This document shows positions 6,977-14,600 of a DNA stretch of 26,540 bases, piece after piece. The stretch lies in contig JAPUHG010000175.1 of NCBI GenBank assembly GCA_027297845.1, positions 1 to 26,540 on the forward strand. The letters run 5' to 3'. The translations under genes and the position numbers were made by a program. The stretch's first letter is position 1, and the number at the start of each line of letters is the position of its first letter. The notes beneath the pieces were generated by a model. It was not told where the DNA came from. It was given only the letters and a program-made list of their open reading frames with translations, and ran no database searches. The stretch comes from Gammaproteobacteria bacterium (GTDB lineage: Bacteria > Pseudomonadota > Gammaproteobacteria > Steroidobacterales > MnTg04).

Positions 6977-7948
6977 TTAGCCGGTTTCCTCTGTCAGCCT
7001 GGCCTGAATTGCATCCATGATCTGGCCCCCGATATCCAATTCAAATTCAGCATCCAGCTCCCTGATGCAAGTCGGGCTGGTCACGTTGATTTCGGTCATG
7101 TAGTCGCCGATCACATCCAGACCGACAAACAACAACCCCTTTTCTTTCAGGGCCTGGCCGATCTGGGTACAAATCCAGTAATCACGCTCAGTCAACGGCA
7201 GGCCGCGGGAACTGCCACCGGCTGCAAGATTGCCGCGCGCTTCTCCCTCGGCTGGGAAACGGGCAAGCGCATAGGGCACCGGCTCGCCATCGATCAGCAA
7301 TATTCGTTTGTCACCGGTTTCACTGATTTCCGGCAGAAACTGCTGCGCCATCGTAAATTGCCGTCCGAAGTCAGTCAGGGTTTCGGCGATTACGCTGCTG
7401 TTGGGGTCATCCCTGGCGACTATAAAAATCGATTTTCCGCCCATCCCATCCAGTGGTTTCAAAACGATCTTTTCGTGTGCCCTGGCAAATGCCTTGATTC
7501 GCGTGATCGATCTGGTGATCAGAGTGTCCGCGCAACATTGCGGAAACCAGGACATGTAGACCTTTTCGTTGGCATCGCGGAGGCTGGCTGGATTATTGAT
7601 GACCAGCGAGCCTTGTTCCTGCGCCAGTTCAAGGATATAGCTGGTGTAGATGTATTCCATGTCGAACGGCGGGTCTTTTCGCATCAGAACGACATCGAGA
7701 TCGGCCATTGGCATTTCTTCACCATCGCCCAGCGCAAACCAGTCCGTCGTCTGGTCGCGCACTTCCAGTGGCCTGGTCCTGGCCATGGCCTTGCCATTCT
7801 CCACCCACAAATCGCTCTGCTCCATATAGCGTAATGTCCAGCCACGGGCCGAGGCGGCCAGCAACATCGCGAATGTGCTGTCTTTGTATGGCTTTATATC
7901 GGCGATCGGGTCCATGACGACACCGAAAACGACTGAATTCCCGTTCAT
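6977..7948 (-). CDS. gshB: Glutathione synthetase
   Basis: A 323-residue ATP-grasp enzyme that joins gamma-glutamylcysteine and glycine to make glutathione in the cytoplasm. The N-terminal signature GVVMDPIADIKPYKDST is at 9-25, MRKDPPFD at 89-96, the ATP-grasp loop KPLDGMGG at 164-171 and FVGLDVIGDYMTEINVTSPTC at 274-294. Its length matches the 315-325 residues usual for bacterial GshB. The ATG at 7948 has a GGAGA about 12 bases upstream. It is the first gene of the minus-strand operon ending at the pyrK-like gene, and it is divergent from pilG, the arrangement known from Pseudomonas. Confidence 0.97.
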   Translation of the reverse strand: MNGNSVVFGVVMDPIADIKPYKDSTFAMLLAASARGWTLRYMEQSDLWVENGKAMARTRPLEVRDQTTDWFALGDGEEMPMADLDVVLMRKDPPFDMEYIYTSYILELAQEQGSLVINNPASLRDANEKVYMSWFPQCCADTLITRSITRIKAFARAHEKIVLKPLDGMGGKSIFIVARDDPNSSVIAETLTDFGRQFTMAQQFLPEISETGDKRILLIDGEPVPYALARFPAEGEARGNLAAGGSSRGLPLTERDYWICTQIGQALKEKGLLFVGLDVIGDYMTEINVTSPTCIRELDAEFELDIGGQIMDAIQARLTEETG

Positions 7949-8007
7949 ATACGCTCGATTCTCCGGCCAGCGTGCATGGGTTATTCTATTGCTGCGGCCA
8001 AGCTTGC

Positions 8008-8016
8008 ATCATAGCA
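8008..8016 (-). promoter_or_regulatory. Candidate extended -10 promoter for the gshB operon
   Basis: On the minus strand the sequence TGCTATGAT lies here. It is an extended -10 element (TGn plus TATGAT, five of six matches to TATAAT). I see no good -35 box 16-18 bases further upstream, which fits the extended -10 class. Transcription would start near 8001, leaving a leader of about 50 bases before gshB. It falls in the 248-base divergent gap 7949-8196. On the plus side of that gap I could not find a convincing promoter for pilG. Confidence 0.45.
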
Positions 8017-8196
8017 AAGGGTGGCCCCGCAGAGCCGCTTTCCGTGTGGGTGACGGCAGCGGCCCCAATATGTTAAAACCCCCATCAACACAGTGATTCA
8101 GTTACTGGATTAGCAAAGATTTTTTCACACCTGCAGTAGGAGTCCGGCAGATTCCTAAAATGGACCGGCAGGTGGCGGCGAACAGGAGTAGTGCTA

Positions 8197-8592
8197 GTGG
8201 CAAAGGAAAACCGAGCGAGTCTCAATGGTCTAAAGGTGCTGGTCATCGATGACAGCAAAACCATCCGCAGAACCGCCGAGACATTGCTTTCCAGGGAGGG
8301 GTGCGAGGTGTTTACCGCAGTGGACGGTTTCGACGCCCTTTCCAAGATTGCCGATCATCGGCCTGATATCGTTTTTGTGGACATCATGATGCCGCGCCTC
8401 GATGGTTATCAGACCTGCGCGTTGATCAAACACAATAAAGTCTTTAAGTCGACGCCGGTCATCATGCTATCCAGCAAGGATGGTTTGTTTGACCGTGCCC
8501 GGGGACGAATTGTCGGATCACAGCAGTACCTGACGAAACCGTTTACCAAGGATGAGTTGTTAAACGCAATTGCAAGCCACGTCAGAAATTAA
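8197..8592 (+). CDS. pilG: PilG, single-domain response regulator of the Pil-Chp pathway
   Basis: A 131-residue receiver protein phosphorylated by ChpA that promotes type IV pilus extension and twitching. The acidic pair is Asp18-Asp19 in VIDDSKTIRRTAE, the phospho-acceptor is Asp62 in FVDIMMPRLDGYQTC, the switch Ser is in IMLSSKDG (about 92) and the conserved Lys is Lys114 in LTKPF. The match to P. aeruginosa PilG is nearly word for word over the core. The AGGAG at 8184-8188 decides the start: GTG at 8197 lies eight bases after it, while the GTG at 8191 would be only two bases away. It is the first gene of the chemosensory operon and is followed after 24 bases by pilH. Confidence 0.95.
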   Translation: MAKENRASLNGLKVLVIDDSKTIRRTAETLLSREGCEVFTAVDGFDALSKIADHRPDIVFVDIMMPRLDGYQTCALIKHNKVFKSTPVIMLSSKDGLFDRARGRIVGSQQYLTKPFTKDELLNAIASHVRN

Positions 8593-8616
8593 CGAACAAT
8601 TGGTTGGGAGAGAGAA

Positions 8617-8982
8617 ATGGCGATGGTGCTGATCGTGGATGATTCACCCACTGAAGTGCATGTCATGCGACAGGCGCTGCGCAAACACGGCTTTGACACA
8701 GCCGCGGCAGCCGATGGCGCCGAAGGTATTCGCATGGCACAGGAACTCAAGCCGGACCTGATCCTGATGGATGTGGTTATGCCGGGAGTCAACGGTTTTC
8801 AGGCGACCCGGCAACTCAGCAACGATCCTGAGACCGCCAACATACCCATAATCATGGTTACCACCAAAGGCCAGGAGACAGATCGGATCTGGGGCATGCG
8901 CCAGGGAGCCATCGATTACATTGTCAAACCCTTTGCCGATACCGAACTCGTTGCAATGGCCCGCTCGGTCCTCGAAAAGTGA
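8617..8982 (+). CDS. pilH: PilH, single-domain response regulator of the Pil-Chp pathway
   Basis: A 121-residue receiver protein. In Pseudomonas, PilH acts opposite PilG and is thought to work as a phosphate sink or to favour retraction. Asp8-Asp9 (LIVDDSPTE), phospho-acceptor Asp52 (LMDVVMPGVNGFQATRQL), Thr82-Thr83 (MVTTKGQETDRIWG) and Lys104 (VKPF) are all present. The phrase QETDRIWGMRQGA is characteristic of PilH. The ATG at 8617 follows a strong GGGAGAGAG. The pilI start lies four bases after its stop. Confidence 0.95.
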   Translation: MAMVLIVDDSPTEVHVMRQALRKHGFDTAAAADGAEGIRMAQELKPDLILMDVVMPGVNGFQATRQLSNDPETANIPIIMVTTKGQETDRIWGMRQGAIDYIVKPFADTELVAMARSVLEK

Positions 8983-8986
8983 GGCC

Positions 8987-9568
8987 ATGAAAAATTCAGC
9001 TGACCTGAAGCAATTGACTGATCAGCCGTTCAAGTTATTGCTGGAAATGGAAAGGCGGGCGCGATCCGCAGTAGCGGACAGCCCGCAGCAATCGGGTGAG
9101 GATACGGAACTTGTTGGTATCGGTTTTCGGCTGGGCGACGAGCAGTTTCTGGTTTCCCGGGAAGAAGTCCGGGAGGTTCTTACGGTTCCGACCGGCGTGG
9201 CAAGAGTCCCGGGGGCAAAGCGCTGGCTAAGGGGCCTGGCCAATATCCGGGGCCAATTGTTGCCGCTAATCGACATGAGTTGTTTTTTTGGCGGTGGTGT
9301 TGCCGCGAACAGTCGCCATGCCAGGGTGTTGTCGGTAAATCATCGCGATGTGCCGGCGGGCCTGCTGGTTGATGAAGTGTTGGGGTTTCGGCGTTTTCCG
9401 GAAAGCCAACGCAACCAGGAGACACCAAAAACAGTGATCCGCTGCGAGCGGTTTCTCCGGGGTTCCTTTGCGCAAGGGGATGAGATCTGGCCGGTTCTAA
9501 GCCTGAAAAGCCTGGTGGAAAGTGATGAATTCCTGAATGCAGCGGACACCACGCCGAAAATTTCTTGA
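8987..9568 (+). CDS. pilI: PilI, CheW-like adaptor
   Basis: A 193-residue CheW-domain protein that links the receptor PilJ to the kinase ChpA at the inner membrane. The CheW fold runs from about residue 42 to 178: VGIGFRLGDEQFLVSREEVREVL, then WLRGLANIRGQLLPLIDM and GLLVDEVLGFRRF. The frame is open further upstream to 8921, but that would run into pilH. The ATG at 8987 follows pilH closely, with a GAGG at 8981-8984 just ahead of it, and gives the family length. It belongs to the pilG-to-chpC operon. Confidence 0.92.
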   Translation: MKNSADLKQLTDQPFKLLLEMERRARSAVADSPQQSGEDTELVGIGFRLGDEQFLVSREEVREVLTVPTGVARVPGAKRWLRGLANIRGQLLPLIDMSCFFGGGVAANSRHARVLSVNHRDVPAGLLVDEVLGFRRFPESQRNQETPKTVIRCERFLRGSFAQGDEIWPVLSLKSLVESDEFLNAADTTPKIS

Positions 9569-9581
9569 TGCGGAATGAGTG

Positions 9582-11639
9582 ATGCTTGAAAACTTTGATT
9601 CGGTTAAATGGCTGCCTGCCCTGATGGGCGCGCTGGGCCTGATGTTGCTCTTGTCGCTGGTGACCGCATACATGGGGAATCGCGCAGCCGGTGACCGCCA
9701 GACTCGTTCGCTGAGCGCCAGCCTCTTGAACGAAAGATTCGATGCGGTGGTGGCTGCTGCTGCTCACGTTGGCGGCGGAGACGCCGCTGGCTATCAGCAG
9801 CTGGCCGAACTCAAGGATCAAGTGGCATCGGTCAAAGGCCGGCTTGCCGGAACCGGTATCGAGGCAGGTGCAGCCAACGATTGGCAGGCATTCGATGGCG
9901 CCATAGAAAGACTACTCAATGTGCAGGAGCAGGCGCAAAGGTTGCAGGCCGATACAGATCGGGCAATCGCCGAAGCCGGTGTATTTGTAACCGCCATGCA
10001 ACGCATGTCGGCGACGTTGCTGGGAAGCCGCTGGCAGAGTCAGCGCGAAAGCCTGGAGCGAGCTGCCGGAACCGCAAATTCTGTAATCCAGACGATGGAG
10101 GCTTATAACGACGGGCAGCTTCGCGTTGGAGCATTTCGGCCGCAGATCGACGCCACTGCCGCGGAGCTGGCTGACGAGGTCGAAGGATTGTTGGCCGATG
10201 AGCAGTTCGGTGGCCAGGCCGCCGCTGAGGTCGATCTGGCGTATCAAAATTTTGCACCGGTACTGAGAGTGGTGGCAGAGGCGATCGCGGCTCGTGTTGG
10301 TACGGATTCTTCGTTAATCGATCTCGCCGCGGCGACTGAACGTCTGCGAGGCCAGATTAACGCTGCGGTCAGCGCAGCGGGTCCGGTGGGTGGTCTGCTG
10401 GCCAGCTCGATTCTGCATTTCATCATCCTGGTGGCGGCCCTGGTGTTTCTGGCGGGTCTGGCCGTGCTCTTTTTCTTCAATACCAATGCGCAACGGGTAG
10501 CCGAAGATCACGCCTTGCAGAACGAGCGTAACCAGAAGGCGATACTCAAACTTCTGGATGAGCTGAGCACCCTTGCGGACGGCGATCTGACGGTGCAGGC
10601 AACGGTTACCGAGCACATTACCGGCGCAATTGCGGATTCCATCAACTATGCGATTGAGGCCTTGAGAAACCTGGTCACAACCATCAGGGATTCCTCGATC
10701 CTGGTAGATGCTGCAGCGAGGCAGTCAGAGGCCACGATCAGTCATCTTGCCGCGGCTAGCGAAACGCAGGCACAGCAGGTGGGCTCCGCGACCGAATCGA
10801 TCGCCCATATGGCTAACTCAGTGGAAGAAGTGTATGGTAATGCAGAGCGTGCGGCGGATGTCGCGCGCCACTCGGTCGATGTCGCCCATAAAGGTGGCGA
10901 TGCTGTACGCAGGACGATCGAAGGAATGAACACGATCCGCGAGACGATCCAGGATACTTCCAAACGTATCAAGCGCCTGGGAGAAAGCACGCAGGAAATC
11001 GGCAATATTATCGAGCTGATCAATGATATCGCCGAGCAAACCAATATTCTTGCCTTGAACGCGTCGATCCAGGCAAGCATGGCTGGCGAGGCGGGCAGAG
11101 GATTCGCGGTGGTTGCTGACGAAGTGCAGCGGTTGGCGGAGCGCTCAGCCAATGCGACCAAGCAGATCGAGGTGTTGGTACGCACGATCCAGTCGGATAC
11201 CAATGAAGCAGTTGTTTCGATGGAGAGAAGCACGACGGATGTCGTCGGCGGCGCACTCCTCGCAGAGAATGCCGGTGCGGCGCTGGAGGAAATTGAACAG
11301 GTATCAAATCAAATCGCTTCACTGGTCCAGAATATTTCCGGATCAGCCAGGCAGCAGTCGCTGGTCGCGGCGGATATTTCCCGCAACACCGGAGTGCTCA
11401 GGGAAATCAGCGAGCAAACGGCGGAGAGTACCGCCGCAACCTCGGAGTCGATTCGCAAGCTCGCTGAGTTGGCGACTCAACTCAGGCGCTCGGTGGCTGA
11501 TTTTCGCTTGCCGGATGACGATACCGAAAGTGAACGCGCGCCGGACCAGAAACCAGCCGCTCGCACAGCTGCGGGCGAACCAGACCTTGTCGATGCACTG
11601 AATGCGGGTGATGATCACGACGAGGCCATGCAGGTTTGA
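9582..11639 (+). CDS. pilJ: PilJ, methyl-accepting chemoreceptor of the Pil-Chp pathway
   Basis: A 685-residue membrane receptor that senses pilus tension or surface signals and controls ChpA. A first membrane helix lies at about 11-31. A helical, Ala-rich periplasmic domain of roughly 240 residues follows, and a second membrane helix is at about 272-298 (SSILHFIILVAALVFLAGLA). A HAMP-like linker comes next, then a long cytoplasmic coiled coil with the hairpin tip EQTNILALNASIQASMAGEA near 485-504. SIQASMAGEAGRGFAVVADEV is the PilJ variant of the receptor tip. The tail after about 640 is acidic and disordered. GTG at 9579 and ATG at 9582 are adjacent; the GGA at 9572-9574 fits the ATG better. 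The usual next gene pilK, a CheR-type methyltransferase, is absent, and the stop overlaps the chpA start. Confidence 0.95.
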   Translation: MLENFDSVKWLPALMGALGLMLLLSLVTAYMGNRAAGDRQTRSLSASLLNERFDAVVAAAAHVGGGDAAGYQQLAELKDQVASVKGRLAGTGIEAGAANDWQAFDGAIERLLNVQEQAQRLQADTDRAIAEAGVFVTAMQRMSATLLGSRWQSQRESLERAAGTANSVIQTMEAYNDGQLRVGAFRPQIDATAAELADEVEGLLADEQFGGQAAAEVDLAYQNFAPVLRVVAEAIAARVGTDSSLIDLAAATERLRGQINAAVSAAGPVGGLLASSILHFIILVAALVFLAGLAVLFFFNTNAQRVAEDHALQNERNQKAILKLLDELSTLADGDLTVQATVTEHITGAIADSINYAIEALRNLVTTIRDSSILVDAAARQSEATISHLAAASETQAQQVGSATESIAHMANSVEEVYGNAERAADVARHSVDVAHKGGDAVRRTIEGMNTIRETIQDTSKRIKRLGESTQEIGNIIELINDIAEQTNILALNASIQASMAGEAGRGFAVVADEVQRLAERSANATKQIEVLVRTIQSDTNEAVVSMERSTTDVVGGALLAENAGAALEEIEQVSNQIASLVQNISGSARQQSLVAADISRNTGVLREISEQTAESTAATSESIRKLAELATQLRRSVADFRLPDDDTESERAPDQKPAARTAAGEPDLVDALNAGDDHDEAMQV

Positions 11640-14600
11640 GCGAGGTGTCCGATCAACAGTACACCGGCGAAATACCCCAGCAAAACCTGGAACTGGTGAG
11701 CCAGGGTCTGTCCGAGACCTTGCAGAGCGCACGTGTCGCGCTCGAGCAATATATCGAGGACCCCGGTCAGCAGCAGATTCTGAAGCAGGCTGCAGAGCAC
11801 CTGCACGTAGCCCAGGGCGTGCTGTTGCTGGTTGAAATCTATGGGGCGGCATTGTTGGCCGAGGAGATGGAAAAAGTCATCGCGTATCTCCTGGAAAGCA
11901 AGCGCGGGGAGAAAGCACAAACCGATTCGCTGGAGGCATTGAGCCGTTCGATGGTTCAGTTACCGGTTTACCTGGATCGGGTTATCAATGGCGGACGTGA
12001 TATTGCTCTGATTCTTTTGCCCTTACTCAACGATCTCCGGGCGGTTCGTGGACGGCCGCTTTTGTCGGAAGGCACGTTATTACTTCTGAACCTTACGGCT
12101 AACCGACAATCTGCTCCGGCGCCAGACAAACAAATCATCGACCGGCAACGCGATATCCAGGAAGTTGCGATTCGTCAACGGCCGAGATTTCAAAACAGTT
12201 TGCTTGGCTGGATACGCGGCGGCGATTCCGACAAAGAACTGAAGATTCTGTCTGAGATTGCGGAAAGCCTGGAGTTGGCGGCCAGCAACCGGGAAGTAGA
12301 GCAGCTTTGGTGGGTGGTTGGGGGCGTCATCGAGGCGTTGAGCGACCAGGGGCTGGAGACCAGCGTGTCGTTGAAACGGCTGCTTGGTCAATCCGACCGG
12401 CAGATAAAGAGATTGGTTGATATTGGCGAAGAAGATGGCGGCGAGGACAGATCAGCCGAGCTGCGCAATAACCTGTTGTATTACATCGGGCGATCCACCA
12501 GCAAAGGCAAGCGGGTAACCGCGATACAACGTGCGTTCAGACTGGACGAAGTTCTGCCTGGCGACGAGGAAATCGAACAGGCACGAGAGAGTCTGTCCGC
12601 GCCCAGTGTGAAACTGATGAAGACGGTGGCTGCGGCCATCAAGGAAGATCTTGCCAGCGTCAAGGATGTGTTCGACATTTTTATACGCACGGGCATGGAA
12701 TCATTGCAGGAATTAAGGCCTCAGGCTGAGTTACTCAAGAAAATCAGCGACACATTGGGGGTGCTTGGTTTAGGCGATCTGCGCACTCTGATCATGAATG
12801 AAAGCAGTCGTCTGCAGGTGCTATTGAGTGGTGACGAGCCGCAGGAGGAAGCTGATTTTCTGCAGATGGCGTCCACCTTGCTTCGGGTCGAAGATAATCT
12901 CGACGATGCGTTGTTAAAGCTGATTTTGCCGAAACCGGCAGCGGAGGATGTGCACGAGGGTGAGGATAGCGACGCACAACGCGAGTTTCGCCTGGTCGCC
13001 GATGCGGTCTTGCGCGAGTGCACAGTCAATATCGCAAGGGTAAAGGATGCGATGACCCAGGCGCTGAAGCACGGCGAGTTTCAAGCGATGGACCAGGTGC
13101 CGGAGTTAATGCGCGGCGTGGTATCCGGTTTGCTGATGTTGGAAAAGTCCCGCGCGGTCAAGCAGACGGAGAAAATCACCGTGCTGATTCGGGAGCTGGT
13201 GCAGCCAGGGCTGAGCCCGGTTGCTACCCCGGTTCTTGACCGACTGGCCGACGCAGTCGTCAGTATCGAGTATTACCTGGAAACACTCAGGTCCAGCCGT
13301 ACCGACCCCCGGTACATGCTCGACAATATCGATAGCTGTCTGCAGGCGCTTGAAGCGCCGGATGCCGCGGCTCGGGTCCCGGTAGTCGATGAGTCAGACG
13401 AAGATGCGACGGTTATTGTGCAGGCGGGCGATCACCGAGCCCGGGCTGAGGCGCCGGTGCAGGACCCGCTTCCTGCCGACCAACTGCCGGTGCTGGATCA
13501 AACACAGATTATGGATGGCAGCCGGGATCCGGAATTTCTCGAGCTCTTTATCGAGGAGGCCGGTGATGAAATTCTGGCGATCAGGAAACAACAGGCGATC
13601 TGGAGCGCGGAAATCGGCAACCACGAAGCCCTGAGTCGAATGCGGCGTTCCTACCACACGCTCAAGGGCAGCGGGCGCATGGTCGGTGCCAGCCGAATCG
13701 CTGAGTTTTCCTGGGCGATCGAAAACCTGCTGAACAGAATCATCGATGGCACGCGTGAACTCAATGTTGAAATGACCCGGCTGCTGACCGCCAGTTGCGC
13801 AGTATTGCCGGAATTGGTCGAGGAACTGGAGGTTGGCAAGAAGACCAGGAGCAACATCGCGGGCTTGATGGCGCTGGCGGCGCGGCTGGCCGAACCTGAC
13901 CCCGACGAGACCGTTATCCAGAAGCCTGGCGTTGACGATGATGTGGGTGGTGCCACGGTGGTCGCGCCGCATATCGATGATCTGCTCCGGGCTGAAGGCG
14001 AAGAGCGGGCTAAAGATGTGCCTGAGCCGGAAATGGACCCGGTCCTCAGGGAAATTTTTATCAAGGAAACCACCGGCCATCTCAAGATAATTCGCAATTA
14101 CCTGAAAGCCTGTGCGGCAGGCGGTGGCGCACCTTATCCGGTCACAGAAACCCTCTACCGCGCCTGCCACACATTGCATGGCAGTGCGAAAATGGCGGGT
14201 GCAATGCAGGGGGTCAAGATTGCCGAACCGCTGGACCGCTTTGTTCGCAAACTCTATGACATGGGACTGGGGCTCGACATGGCCGGTATCAAGGCCTGTC
14301 AGGATGTTGTCGCGTCGTTCGATCGAATCATCCGCCATCTCGATGAGGATACGGGGTTTTTCCCGGGTCACCTTGGGCTGATCGATCGGCTTCACCAGCT
14401 TGAAGCCAAACTGGACGATACCGGCAGCGAGGAAAGGGCCGAGCCTCAAACCGGAGAAGAGGAAGTCGAATTTGACGGCGAGATAGCGTCAATTTTTAGT
14501 GAGGAAGCGGCGGAATTACTGGATACCGCGGAGATCGCACTGTCCGGGCTACGCGACAATGCATCCGACCAGACCGCGCTGGCGGAATTGAAGCGCTGCC

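Noticed and set aside
6740..7834. Open frame of 364 codons on the plus strand opposite gshB and apbE
   Set aside because: Both sense genes have full catalytic motifs. The antisense product shows no recognisable features and spans the gene boundary.
8050..8196. Promoter or operator for pilG, including a CAGT...ACTG half-symmetry at 8091-8107
   Set aside because: No pair of -35 and -10 boxes at proper spacing was convincing, and the symmetry is only four bases on each side.
13394..14449. Open frame of 351 codons on the minus strand opposite chpA
   Set aside because: It lies wholly inside chpA, which has clear domains in the other direction. No protein family motif or plausible ribosome binding site was seen, and long antisense frames are common opposite GC-rich genes.
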